64,000 nt of DNA from Taibaiella sp. (GTDB taxonomy: Bacteria > Bacteroidota > Bacteroidia > Chitinophagales > Chitinophagaceae): positions 1 to 64,000 of the forward strand of contig JAEUVV010000005.1 in the NCBI GenBank assembly GCA_016786705.1, read 5' to 3'. Under the pieces are notes generated by a model. It was not told where the DNA came from, made no database searches, and saw only the letters and a list, made by a program, of their open reading frames with translations. Of this stretch, positions 50,120 through 58,699 are shown piece after piece. The first letter of the stretch is position 1, and each line of letters opens with the position of its first letter. Made by a program: the position numbers and the translations under genes.

Positions 50120-51766
50120 TTACGATTCACAACTGCTGCAGGTCACAAGGTTGTTTACCAACTCTTTGGACACACTCTGGCTGCGTTGATAATACAGGGT
50201 TTTTACCCCTAGTTTCCAGGCTTCGATCATCAGGCGGTTTACTTCCTTGATCGCCAGGTTGGATGGGATGTTCAGGTTCAGGCTTTGCGCCTGGTCGATG
50301 AAGCCCTGGCGGATAGAAGCCTGCTGGATAATTTCCAGTTGGGAAATTTCCTTAAAGGTCTTGAATACGTCTTTCTCTTGCTGCGTCAATTCTTCCAGGT
50401 GCTGCACGCTACCGTTGTTCAGCATGATGCTGCGCCAGGTATCTTCATTATCAATGCCTTTTTCTTCCAGTAAAGTACGCAGGTATTTATTCTTACGCAT
50501 AAAGTTACCTTTAGACAAGCCGGCTTTGTAGTAGTTACTGCTGAATGGCTCAATGCCCGGTGAAGACTGTCCTAAGATGGCCGAGGAAGAGGTGGTAGGA
50601 GCAATCGCCAATAAAGTCGTATTGCGCCTGCCATAACCTTTTAATACTTCCGGTTCACCATAGATCGCCGCTAATTCCTGGGTCGCCTTATCTGATTTTT
50701 CATGGATATGTTTGAAGATCTCGTGGGTCAGTTGTTTGGCCCGTAATCCTTCAAAAGGAATCCTGTTTTTCTGCAAATAAGAGTGCCAGCCTAATACGCC
50801 CAGGCCTAAGGCACGGTGCCGTTTGGCAAAGCGGTTCGCATTCGCCAGGTAATAATTATCTTCTGTTTTGGCAATAAATTCCTGTAATACGGCATCCAGG
50901 AAGAAGGTGGCCATTCTTACCGCTTCGGTATCTTTCCACTCGTCATACAATTCCAGGTTCATGGAAGACAGGCAGCAGATAAAGGATTCGTCTTTTGAAG
51001 AAGGTAAAGCAATTTCAGAACACAGGTTACTGGCATTGATCTGCATGTTCAGGTCTTTATAGACCTGTGGTTTGTTGCGGTTAACATTGTCTGTAAAGAA
51101 AATGTAAGGCAAACCTTTCTGCTGGCGGGATTCCAGGACTTTGGCCCAGATCTCACGCTTGGCCATATCACCGTCGATCATTTCCTGCATCCAGTAGTCT
51201 GCAACGCATACCCCGAAGAACAGGTTCTGTATCGGGCTGCCGATATTTTTTATGTTCAGGAATTCTTCTATATCCGGGTGATCGATGTCCAGGTAGGCCG
51301 CGAAAGCGCCACGACGTACACCGCCCTGGGAAATAGTATCCATAGCGGTATCGAACAGCTTCATAAAGCTTACGGCACCACTGCTTTTACCATTATCGGT
51401 CACGGCGCTGCCTCTTTCTCTCAGGCCGCCAAAGTAGCCCGAGGTACCACCGCCGATTTTGGTCTGCATGATCACCTCGCCCAGTTTATGGGTAATGCCT
51501 TCAATATGGTCTGGTACGTGTACATTGAAACAGGAAATAGGTAAACCGCGCTCGGTACCCATATTGGCCCAGATCGGTGAGCTTAAGCTCATCCAGCCTT
51601 TCTCAATCAGTTCTTTAAAGCCTTCTTTGTATTCGGGTTTATACAGGCGCTGTGCCGCCGCGGTACATACCCGGTCTATTGCTCCTTCTACTGATTCTCC
51701 TTTGAGCAGATAGCCCCTGTTCAATATTTGCTCACTTTCTTCGTTGAGCCACCAAAGTCTTTCCAT
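50120..51766 (-). CDS. nrdA: Ribonucleoside-diphosphate reductase large (alpha) subunit, short form
   Basis: 548 residues, much shorter than the 700-850 usual for class I alpha subunits. Catalytic features are present: redox cysteine C79 in PISCFN, the active-site cysteine in NLCSEI (near 249), the second redox partner region, the tyrosine pair in TLYYQRS and the C-terminal CSSCES pair that passes on reducing power. The N-terminal ATP cone is absent, so allosteric activity control at that site is missing; NrdB lacks one too. It follows nrdB after 71 bases and the operon sits behind a cobalamin riboswitch. It reduces ribonucleotides to deoxyribonucleotides with a diiron-tyrosyl radical from NrdB. 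Confidence 0.88.
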   Translation of the reverse strand: MERLWWLNEESEQILNRGYLLKGESVEGAIDRVCTAAAQRLYKPEYKEGFKELIEKGWMSLSSPIWANMGTERGLPISCFNVHVPDHIEGITHKLGEVIMQTKIGGGTSGYFGGLRERGSAVTDNGKSSGAVSFMKLFDTAMDTISQGGVRRGAFAAYLDIDHPDIEEFLNIKNIGSPIQNLFFGVCVADYWMQEMIDGDMAKREIWAKVLESRQQKGLPYIFFTDNVNRNKPQVYKDLNMQINASNLCSEIALPSSKDESFICCLSSMNLELYDEWKDTEAVRMATFFLDAVLQEFIAKTEDNYYLANANRFAKRHRALGLGVLGWHSYLQKNRIPFEGLRAKQLTHEIFKHIHEKSDKATQELAAIYGEPEVLKGYGRRNTTLLAIAPTTSSSAILGQSSPGIEPFSSNYYKAGLSKGNFMRKNKYLRTLLEEKGIDNEDTWRSIMLNNGSVQHLEELTQQEKDVFKTFKEISQLEIIQQASIRQGFIDQAQSLNLNIPSNLAIKEVNRLMIEAWKLGVKTLYYQRSQSVSKELVNNLVTCSSCES

Positions 51767-51797
51767 AAAATTCCTAAATTCAAAATATTAAAGTCAA

Positions 51798-51825
51798 AAG
51801 TCAAAAAGGCTGGCCGTTTTGACTT
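51798..51825 (-). terminator. Hairpin between nrdB and nrdA
   Basis: AAGTCAAAAAGGC / GCCGTTTTGACTT (one mismatch) in the 71-base gap. It may lower nrdA relative to nrdB or be a processing site. Confidence 0.45.
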
Positions 51826-51837
51826 TTTAATTTTTAA

Positions 51838-52812
51838 TTAAAATAAGTCCATTGCGGTAATGCTCTTGTCGTGTTTGGTATAATCTACCGGGCGCTTGGC
51901 AAAGAAGTCGTCCAGGCTGTTGGCAAATACTTCTTCTTCAAACCAGCGCATAGGGCTGTAGTCCACTTCAGAGATATTGTAGATCTTAGACATGCCGATC
52001 TTCACCAGGCTGTCGTCAATACGGTATTTCATGAAGTTTAAGATATCCGTTTTATTAATCTTTTCCAGCTCTCCTTCTTCAAAGATCCAGTCCAGGATCT
52101 CTGCCTCGATGGCTAAAGATTCTTCAATGATCTCTTGTATTTTGGATTGCTTGGCTACATCCAGGTATTCCGGGAATTCTTTTTTGATCTGGTTGATCAG
52201 GTAAATACCGGCATTAGCGTGGATCTGCTCATCTACAGAAGTCCAGGCGATGATGTTGCTGGTATTTTTCATATAGCCCTTGAAGCGGGTAAAATACAGG
52301 ATGATCGCAAACTGGCTGAACAGGGAAACATTTTCGATAAGGATGGTAAACAAAACCAATGAAGTAATATATTCATGCGGTTGCGTGCTCTTGGCGTCTT
52401 TTAAAGCGGCGCCCAGGTAAGCGATACGCTTTTTGATAACCGGGACTTCGATAATTTTTTCAAATTCGGAGCTGTAACCTAATACTTCCAGCAGGCGGGA
52501 ATAAGCTTCAGAGTGGCGGAATTCGCATTCTGCGAAGGTGCTGCCCAGGCCGTTGAACTCGGGTTTCGGCATATGCTGGTACAGGTTACCCCAGAAAGTT
52601 TTTACGCTTACCTCTATCTGAGCGATGGCCAGCAGGCTTTTTTTGATCGCCATTCTTTCATAAGACTCAAGATGGGAGTGGAAGTCCTGCAGGTCGGCGG
52701 TGAAGTCTACCTCGCTATGCACCCAGAAAGATTTGTTGATAGCGTCTGTATACTGTAAAACCTCCGGGTATTCAAAAGGTTTATAGTGCTGTCTGTAATC
52801 AAAAATGCTCAT
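51838..52812 (-). CDS. nrdB: Ribonucleoside-diphosphate reductase small (beta) subunit
   Basis: 324 residues from the ATG at 52812 (MSIFDYR). A frame that begins earlier, at 52869, adds 19 residues inside the riboswitch expression platform and is rejected. The diiron/radical site is complete: a glutamate in LLAIAQIEVSVKTFWG, E-x-x-H-x-x-x-Y in the ECEFRHSEAYSRLLE stretch (radical tyrosine), the IENVSLFSQF glutamate and DEQIHANAG with its E and H. There is no N-terminal ATP cone, unlike some Bacteroidota NrdB proteins. The protein makes the tyrosyl radical used by NrdA. Confidence 0.9.
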   Translation of the reverse strand: MSIFDYRQHYKPFEYPEVLQYTDAINKSFWVHSEVDFTADLQDFHSHLESYERMAIKKSLLAIAQIEVSVKTFWGNLYQHMPKPEFNGLGSTFAECEFRHSEAYSRLLEVLGYSSEFEKIIEVPVIKKRIAYLGAALKDAKSTQPHEYITSLVLFTILIENVSLFSQFAIILYFTRFKGYMKNTSNIIAWTSVDEQIHANAGIYLINQIKKEFPEYLDVAKQSKIQEIIEESLAIEAEILDWIFEEGELEKINKTDILNFMKYRIDDSLVKIGMSKIYNISEVDYSPMRWFEEEVFANSLDDFFAKRPVDYTKHDKSITAMDLF

Positions 52813-52914
52813 AGCCGTTACTATTTTGTGGTTTAATTGTTTGCTTTTAAGGGTCGACAATGCTGCCACAGCGTGCTATGCGCTTGATGTTGCAGACAAT
52901 GCCTTTTTTGCGAA

Positions 52915-53060
52915 AGCAAAGTCCTGGAGACATGGGGCAGGCGATCTGGCTATTGAATGTACGATTCATTACAGTTGCGCAACAGCTCATGAGTTTCACA
53001 TGATTCTCCCGTATCCATCTTCCTTCCCAGGAAAATGCCCATGCCGGGTAGACTTAATTT
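52915..53060 (-). promoter_or_regulatory. Cobalamin (adenosylcobalamin) riboswitch in the nrdBA leader
   Basis: Read on the minus strand, the leader shows the B12 riboswitch parts in order: CTGGGAAGG (P3 region), GGGAGAATC, a short P6 stem TCATG/CATGA, GCTGTTGCGCAACTGTAA (the GCnACTGTAA-type core), a stem TGAAT/ATTCA, then AGCCAGATCGCCTGCC, matching AGyCAGGAnACCTGCC. The box ends about 100 bases before the nrdB ATG. A -7 promoter box lies just upstream (53067-53074). Cobalamin riboswitches usually turn off downstream genes when B12 is plentiful, and are known before class I RNR genes in some bacteria that also have the B12-dependent class II enzyme. Confidence 0.85.
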
Positions 53061-53066
53061 CGAATT

Positions 53067-53074
53067 CAAAAGTA
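53067..53074 (-). promoter_or_regulatory. -7 promoter box of the riboswitch-nrdBA transcript
   Basis: TACTTTTG on the minus strand, exact TAnnTTTG, placing the start near 53060, right at the 5' end of the riboswitch. -33 element unclear. Confidence 0.6.
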
Positions 53075-53234
53075 GGCATTTGAAAATGGCTTTAAGGTTT
53101 TGGTTATGCACAAGATGTTGAAAAAGGGATTATGAAATTCCGAAGTATCAGCCCCTATTGATTTTGGTGAAATTTCCGGGGCAGATGTAAAAATAATTCT
53201 GTTTTTTTGGGCGGAATACCGTAAATTTCTTTTG

Positions 53235-53885
53235 GTGAAAGCGGACACAAATACCTGGTTTAAAGGAGCGCTGTATCTCAGTTTTGCATTCTTCTGCCTG
53301 CTGATGTTGCAGATTACGGGGAAATATATTCCCTGGGGGACAGCTATTGCTTTCCTTCAGATCAAACAGACAGAGGTGCAAACTTTTACATATTACCTGC
53401 CGTTTTTTTATATGCATGTTTATAGTGCGATCTTCTGCCTGCCTGCCGGTTTTACGCAGTTCAACAACAAATTGTTGCAGCGTAATAAAAAAGCTCATCG
53501 TATTATGGGGTATATCTATGTGTTGACGGTTTTGCTACTGGCAGCACCTTCAGGACTCGTGATCGGCTGGCATGCTAACGGCGGCCCGGTGGCGGTATTG
53601 TTTTTTTCGTTGCTGGCGGTTTTGTGGTTCTGGTTTACCCTAAAGGCTTTGCTGACGGCAAAAAACGGGCAATATAAGGCACATAAGCATTATATGATGC
53701 GTAGCTTTGCATTGGCTCTGTCGGCGATTACGCTGCGTCTTTATAAAGTGATCATTGTAAAGATCTGGGCGCCGCCGCCTATGGATGTCTATGTGTTGGT
53801 CTCAGGGCTGAGCTGGATTCCTAATTTACTTTTTGTAGAATTGCTGCTCTGTTATCGGGCGGCAAAGAGAAAAGTCTATATTTGA
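53235..53885 (+). CDS. DUF2306 family membrane protein
   Basis: 216 residues from the GTG at 53235 (TTG at 53232 is also possible). About six spans, with the DUF2306 pattern: YYLPFFYMHVYSAIFCLPAG (about 53-72), KKAHRIMGYIYVLTVLL, then AHKHYMMRSFALALSAITLR with its histidine pair and arginine. The histidines in the spans (HVYS, AHR, HKHY) could bind heme, as proposed for related proteins, but this is not certain. It starts 423 bases upstream of the nrdB start on the other strand and 26 bases before the next gene. Function unknown. Confidence 0.75.
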   Translation: MKADTNTWFKGALYLSFAFFCLLMLQITGKYIPWGTAIAFLQIKQTEVQTFTYYLPFFYMHVYSAIFCLPAGFTQFNNKLLQRNKKAHRIMGYIYVLTVLLLAAPSGLVIGWHANGGPVAVLFFSLLAVLWFWFTLKALLTAKNGQYKAHKHYMMRSFALALSAITLRLYKVIIVKIWAPPPMDVYVLVSGLSWIPNLLFVELLLCYRAAKRKVYI

Positions 53886-53911
53886 TTATTATTAAACTTA
53901 TAATTCCGGGA

Positions 53912-54805
53912 ATGAAAAAATATTTAATACCCCTTGCCAGCCTTGTTCTGCTCGCTGCGGCTTGTAAAAATGAAACGGTGCAACAGCAGTCTATGGAAGC
54001 GCCTGTTGTGGAAGAAGTAGCCCCTGTTAAAGAGATACATACCGAATTATACGGGAATTATGTAGGCATGTTTGTAGATGCCGATGAGGAAAACCGGCAA
54101 GAATACATAGAGCCAGCAAAAATTAATATCAGCATCAGCCAGATCACAGAAAAAGGCGTATCTGCGCGCAGTATTGTGAAAGGTAATGACCGGCCCATGA
54201 GTGGTAATGTAACCGTAAACGGGACTGAATACCGCTTTGAAATGGAAGAGCCTGGTAATGACCCGCATGACGGTAAATTTTCCTTTGTGATCCAGGGCGA
54301 TAGCCTGGTGGGCACCTGGGCCTGCTATGACCAGATGGTAAAGAGCCCGAACAAGACATTTGTACTTAAAAAACAGCCATTTGTTTATACACCTAACCGT
54401 ATGTTGCCGGAAGACTGGGAATATGTGGACTGGGAAAATGCAAAAAGAAAATCAGAGCTTTACACCCACGAGGACGGGAAGGTAGATACTATGGTGAATG
54501 AGTATTACCGGGCGGCTTCGGAAAGCGTGTATACATTGAACGCTTCAAAAAACAAGCTGAAAGAATCCGACCTTAAAAACCTGAAGAAGCTGGACCTGGA
54601 GATCATTCGCAATACCATCTTTGCCAGGCATGGTTATTCTTTTAAAAAGAAATCGGTGCGGCAGTTCTTTGACCAGGTAGACTGGTATGTGCCCATGAAC
54701 AATAATGTGGATGCCGAGCTTACCCAACTGGAGAAGGATAATATCGTCTTGTTGCAGAAATTTGAAAAGTACGCGGAGGACAATTACGATACTTTCGGGC
54801 GTTAA
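53912..54805 (+). CDS. YARHG-domain lipoprotein
   Basis: 297 residues. Lipoprotein signal (MKKYLIPLASLVLLAAAC, cysteine 18). ATG 53912 is chosen because the upstream in-frame TTG at 53882 would precede the signal by ten residues. A beta-rich middle domain (about 35-150, TELYGNYVGMFVDAD, then SFVIQGDSLVGTW) is followed by the C-terminal YARHG domain (about 195-285), recognised by LEIIRNTIFARHGYSFKKKS. The YARHG domain occurs in extracellular and lipoproteins of many bacteria; its role is unknown. It ends with a strong terminator. Confidence 0.82.
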   Translation: MKKYLIPLASLVLLAAACKNETVQQQSMEAPVVEEVAPVKEIHTELYGNYVGMFVDADEENRQEYIEPAKINISISQITEKGVSARSIVKGNDRPMSGNVTVNGTEYRFEMEEPGNDPHDGKFSFVIQGDSLVGTWACYDQMVKSPNKTFVLKKQPFVYTPNRMLPEDWEYVDWENAKRKSELYTHEDGKVDTMVNEYYRAASESVYTLNASKNKLKESDLKNLKKLDLEIIRNTIFARHGYSFKKKSVRQFFDQVDWYVPMNNNVDAELTQLEKDNIVLLQKFEKYAEDNYDTFGR

Positions 54806-54820
54806 AGCGGTGCTGTCAAT

Positions 54821-54860
54821 AAACCTATAAGGTTTCCGAAACCTTATAGGTTTTGGTTTT
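54821..54860 (+). terminator. Terminator after the YARHG lipoprotein gene
   Basis: AAACCTATAAGGTTT / AAACCTTATAGGTTT, 15-bp perfect stem with a 3-base loop, followed by T-rich sequence. Confidence 0.85.
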
Positions 54861-54997
54861 TCCTTGTTGTTCGACAGGACGGCAAGAGTAGACTTATGGT
54901 CTTTGAGCAGACGTTTTACGTCACCGGGAAACCGGGAAGTTCTGGTCGTACTGTGAGGAAGTGTTGCTTGTCATTAACCATTAGCAATTAATCATTA

Positions 54998-55420
54998 ATG
55001 GATAAAAGATTCAATGTACGGGTATATGGTATCCTGGTCCACCCGGAAAATAAGGTACTGCTGAGTTTTGAACACTACAAGCATCATGTGTTTACAAAAT
55101 TTCCCGGTGGAGGCCTTGAATACGGGGAGGGCACCCTGGATGCCCTGAGGCGGGAGTTCCGGGAGGAACTGGGTATTGAGCCATTTAATATCCGCCATTT
55201 TTATACGACTGATTTCTTCCAGCAATCTGCTTTTAATGACAGCCAGGTGATCAGTATTTATTACCTAGTGGATATTCCTGATTATGCTGCGATTCCCGAA
55301 CTCTCTGATACGGGTACTGTATATTTTTACCCCATAGACGCTACTTTGCCGGATGAGTTGGACCTGCCTATTGATAAGGTGGTGGCGGAAATGCTGGTTG
55401 TACGACATAAGACTTTTTAA
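54998..55420 (+). CDS. NUDIX hydrolase
   Basis: 140 residues. The NUDIX box GGGLEYGEGTLDALRREF and REELGI (about 33-56) fits Gx5Ex7REUxEExGU, giving the metal-binding helix. The rest is a compact alpha/beta fold with a short C terminus. NUDIX enzymes cleave a nucleoside diphosphate linked to another group; the exact substrate is unknown. The gene stands alone, starting about 140 bases after a terminator. Confidence 0.85.
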   Translation: MDKRFNVRVYGILVHPENKVLLSFEHYKHHVFTKFPGGGLEYGEGTLDALRREFREELGIEPFNIRHFYTTDFFQQSAFNDSQVISIYYLVDIPDYAAIPELSDTGTVYFYPIDATLPDELDLPIDKVVAEMLVVRHKTF

Positions 55421-55461
55421 GCGCGGATCATTACCAGCTTTACGGACCTGCCTTTACTGCG

Positions 55462-55914
55462 CTAATCAGTATAATCCCCTATTTCGAATAACTTATAAGA
55501 TTTTCCTGTACGTTGAAATTTATAAATAATATTGGTACCATTATTTACCCCGGTTTTATGGTAATAAAAGGTGTCGGTATTTTGGTTGATATGAATCTCA
55601 TACCTGTTAGTGTCGTTTCGTGTTAAAGGTGAATGATCCTTCATGTCAATAAAAGTATAGTCGCTTGGGGCATTGATACCTACTTCAAGGATGTCAAGAG
55701 GAAAATCTTCGTCAGAATAATAGGTAATTAGCGGGTATTCAATATGTTGTTTCTGGAAAGTGCTGTCGTTCATAAATTGGTTAAGAAATAAATCAAAACT
55801 TAATTTCTGGTTTTTGTGGCTGGCACAGGAATGGGCCAATGATGTACAAGCCAGCAGTATAAATATTTGCAGGTGAATTTTTTTTACACTTCGGTATTTT
55901 GCTTTATGATTCAT
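55462..55914 (-). CDS. DUF4348-like lipoprotein
   Basis: 150 residues. Signal with a lipobox (LAHSC, cysteine 30), then a short beta-rich domain with FDLFLNQFMNDSTFQKQHIEYPL (about 40-62), which matches the F-x-x-F...F-x-D-x-x-F-Q-x-x-x-I-x-x-P-L opening of DUF4348 proteins of Bacteroidota. The C-terminal half is polar with NGTNIIYKFQRTGKSYKLFE. A -7 box lies 26 bases upstream. The family has no known function. Confidence in the family is moderate. Confidence 0.6.
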   Translation of the reverse strand: MNHKAKYRSVKKIHLQIFILLACTSLAHSCASHKNQKLSFDLFLNQFMNDSTFQKQHIEYPLITYYSDEDFPLDILEVGINAPSDYTFIDMKDHSPLTRNDTNRYEIHINQNTDTFYYHKTGVNNGTNIIYKFQRTGKSYKLFEIGDYTD

Positions 55915-55939
55915 GATAATGATTAAAACTTATATCCGT

Positions 55940-55947
55940 CAAACATA
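55940..55947 (-). promoter_or_regulatory. -7 promoter box of the DUF4348-like gene
   Basis: TATGTTTG on the minus strand, exact TAnnTTTG, about 26 bases before the ATG. Confidence 0.5.
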
Positions 55948-56499
55948 AGTATTTTTTTAATAACTGGAAGGGCAAGTATATCCCCGGGAAGATGAATGTA
56001 GTGATCTTTGGCTGTTGCTTAATTAAAGCTATTATCAGCAGGCCCTTCGGTTCTTCCTTCCCTGGTTGCTTTAATCTTTGTGAAGAGGGTAATTTCAAGA
56101 TGCACCCCAGGACTTGTAATAAGATCACTAAAATCGCTGCCAGACCCGATTGGATTACCCATCTGTGGATTGTGACAGGTTGCGTTGCCTGTAAAATCAT
56201 CATTTGCAGTATATATGGTACCTATTTTCCATGAAACGGAGCAGTTGGAAGCGGTATTGTATTTTTTTTTTATGTATCTACTTCTTTAGTTGTAAATTCC
56301 TTGAATGCAAATACAAACTTTATGTAGTAAATCTATAACTACCAATCTTTGTTTTCGTTTTCTTTTGACAAGATTATGGAGCAAAAGAAAAATAGTTGTG
56401 GCATAAGGGCAACATAGTTTACCATAAACAGCTAAAACGTAAATATGGCGCCTTTTTTCAATAAAAAGACGCCATATTTCTATAGATTTATGTTGCTTA
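55948..56499. other. Gene-free region between two minus-strand genes
   Basis: 552 bases with no convincing gene. Open frames of 80-100 codons exist on both strands (for example 55992-56234 plus) but carry no recognised motif, and one is crossed by the promoter of the DUF4348-like gene. The right side holds a hairpin (56441-56479) that probably ends paaZ transcription. The rest is AT-rich. Confidence 0.5.
56441..56479 (-). terminator. Hairpin downstream of paaZ
   Basis: AAATATGGCGCCTTTTT pairs with AAAAAGACGCCATATTT (one G-T pair) with loop TTCAA, about 20 bases past the paaZ stop. Confidence 0.7.
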
Positions 56500-58575
56500 T
56501 TATACCTGATCTTTCAGCTTCACCATGGTCAAAATAGTAGCTACACCAACCAAAGGTTCATCGGTATCGTCCAGCATTTCTACCAGCCATTTCACCACGC
56601 CACGCTTGATCTTCGATTTCGGGTTGTCCTCCGATGGTGTCGTGTCATTCGGCAATTTTTGCTTACAGGTAAAACGGATATGGATCTTCGCGCCCGGGTA
56701 AACAGGTTTCGTGAAACGAAGATCATCAATACCATAGTTGAGTAACACCGGGTTCATTTCATAGCTGTCTACAAACAAGCCTGCGGCAATGCTCATGATA
56801 AAGTAGCCATGGGCTACCTGCATATCAAACATTGTACCTTCAAAATTGGTCTCCCGCTTATGGGCATAGAAGTTATCGCCGCTTAATGCTGCGAATTTAT
56901 CAATATCGTCAGCAGTGATCTCACGCGCATCCGTGATCAGCTGATCGCCTACTTTTAATTCTTCGTAATGTTTTTTGAATGGGTGTATGCTATCCAGGTT
57001 TCCTTTAGCCCCCTGTTGGTAAACATTCGTGATCGCCGTGATTGCTGTAGGAGAACCCTGTATTGCCGTGCGCTGCATATAGTGTAGAATACCGCGGATA
57101 CCGCCCATTTCTTCACCACCGCCTGCACGACCCGGTCCGCCGTGAACGAGTAAAGGCATAGGCGAGCCGTGGCCGGTGCTTTCTTTAGCGCAATCACGGT
57201 TCAGGGTCAGGATACGCCCGTGCATCGTAGCTGCTTCCAGGGTATAATCCCGGGTGATCTGGTTGTCATAAGTGATGATGGAGCTTACCAGCGAACCTTT
57301 ACCCATTTTGGCAAGTTCTGCAGCCTCTTCTGTTGAGCGGTAAGGCATAATGGTACTTACCGGGCCAAAAGCCTCGATCTCGTGTACCGCGGTTTTGCGG
57401 AACGGATCGTCGTTGAAGAAGACAACCGGTGGCAGGAACGCGCCTTTGTTTTTATCAGCCCCGGTCACTTCAAAATTATCGAGGTCGCCGATCACGATTT
57501 CCTGGCTGGCTTTTAATTCATTGATTTTTTCTAATACTTCTTCTCTTTGAGATTGACCGGCTAAAGAGCCCATACGTACGCCTTCTACCGAAGGATCGCC
57601 TATGGTAGAGCTGGCCAGGCGCTTGCCTAACGCGATCTGCACATCTTCCACCAGTTGTTCCGGTACAATAATACGGCGTACCGCGGTACATTTCTGTCCC
57701 GCCTTAGTCGTGATCTCGCGCGCTACTTCTTTAATGAAAATGTCAAATTCAGGCATTTTCGTAGTTACATCCAGGCCCAAAACAGAGCAGTTCAGCGAGT
57801 CGGCTTCCATGTTGAAAGGCACCGCTTCGTCAATTAATCTCGGGTGGGCCTTCAGCATTTTACCGGTGGAGGCGGAACCGGTAAAGGTAACGGTATCGCC
57901 ATTCTGTACATGATCGAGGATGCCGCGGGCAGAGCCACAGATCAGTTGCAAAGCACCTTCCGGCAATATTTTTGATTCAATGATATCTCTTACCACAGCT
58001 TCTGTAAGGAAGGAGGTCAGGGTGGCCGGTTTTACTACTGCGGCAACGCCTGCCATAAAGTTCACCGCGATCTTCTCCAGCATACCCCATACCGGGAAGT
58101 TGAAGGCATTGATATGAATGGCTACCCCGCGCTTAGGCACCATGATGTGATGACCAATGAAGGTCCCGCCTTTAGAAAGTGGGGCAGCTTCGCCATCTAC
58201 ATAATAAGTTTCATCCGGGAACTGGCGACGCAAAGAGGCATTGGCAAACAGGTTGCCGATACCGCCTTCGATATCTACCCAGCTATCGGCACGGGTAGCG
58301 CCGGTAAAGGCCGATATTTTATAATAGTTTTCTTTTCTTTCCAAAAGATACATGGCCAGGGCTTTCAGCAAACGGCCCCGCTCATGGAAGGTTAATTTGC
58401 GTAAAGCCGGACTGCCCACTTTACGGCCATATTCCAGCATAGCGCCCAGGTCTACATTTTTACTGTCGGCGGTAAACAGGGCTTCCCCGGTGATGGCATT
58501 ATAAAGCGTTTCACCGTTATCGGTAGCCGGGATCCATTGACCGGCGGCATAGTTGCTTAATTTGGTTAAAGACAT
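56500..58575 (-). CDS. paaZ: Bifunctional phenylacetate degradation enzyme PaaZ
   Basis: 691 residues with the two PaaZ domains. The N-terminal aldehyde dehydrogenase domain (about 1-520) has the catalytic cysteine in AGQKCTAVRR, the glutamate in NMEADSLNCSVLG and the cofactor motif GDTVTFTGSASTGK. The C-terminal MaoC-like hotdog hydratase domain (about 540-690) has the LSGDNFYAH signature with its catalytic D and H. PaaZ opens the oxepin-CoA ring and oxidises the aldehyde. No other paa gene is near. In some Bacteroidota the remaining paa genes lie elsewhere, so a working pathway cannot be judged here. Confidence 0.9.
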   Translation of the reverse strand: MSLTKLSNYAAGQWIPATDNGETLYNAITGEALFTADSKNVDLGAMLEYGRKVGSPALRKLTFHERGRLLKALAMYLLERKENYYKISAFTGATRADSWVDIEGGIGNLFANASLRRQFPDETYYVDGEAAPLSKGGTFIGHHIMVPKRGVAIHINAFNFPVWGMLEKIAVNFMAGVAAVVKPATLTSFLTEAVVRDIIESKILPEGALQLICGSARGILDHVQNGDTVTFTGSASTGKMLKAHPRLIDEAVPFNMEADSLNCSVLGLDVTTKMPEFDIFIKEVAREITTKAGQKCTAVRRIIVPEQLVEDVQIALGKRLASSTIGDPSVEGVRMGSLAGQSQREEVLEKINELKASQEIVIGDLDNFEVTGADKNKGAFLPPVVFFNDDPFRKTAVHEIEAFGPVSTIMPYRSTEEAAELAKMGKGSLVSSIITYDNQITRDYTLEAATMHGRILTLNRDCAKESTGHGSPMPLLVHGGPGRAGGGEEMGGIRGILHYMQRTAIQGSPTAITAITNVYQQGAKGNLDSIHPFKKHYEELKVGDQLITDAREITADDIDKFAALSGDNFYAHKRETNFEGTMFDMQVAHGYFIMSIAAGLFVDSYEMNPVLLNYGIDDLRFTKPVYPGAKIHIRFTCKQKLPNDTTPSEDNPKSKIKRGVVKWLVEMLDDTDEPLVGVATILTMVKLKDQV

Positions 58576-58699
58576 TATTGGTAGTTGTTAATGGTCAATT
58601 ATTAATGGTTAACTATTATGCTTGAATGCAAGCGTATTCAAACGATTTGCAAGATAAGAAAAAATGCAAATCTGGTTTTGTTAAATGAGCACCTGCCAG

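Noticed and set aside
51767..51837. Possible N-terminal extension of NrdA hidden by a frameshift
   Set aside because: The 71-base gap is AT-rich with a hairpin and the NrdB stop at its edge; no room exists for an ATP cone.
52813..52869. Longer NrdB start at 52869 adding 19 residues
   Set aside because: The extra residues fall in the expression platform of the riboswitch and do not match NrdB; the ATG at 52812 gives the normal family start.
55904..56203. 99-codon minus-strand frame next to the DUF4348-like gene
   Set aside because: It overlaps the start of the lipoprotein gene and is crossed by that gene's -7 promoter box; composition is not protein-like and no motif is present.
58586..58620. 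Short repeated words of the type TTAATGGT near 58590 and 54975
   Set aside because: These AT-rich words are common in this kind of genome and too short to call a repeat element; no symmetric structure was found.
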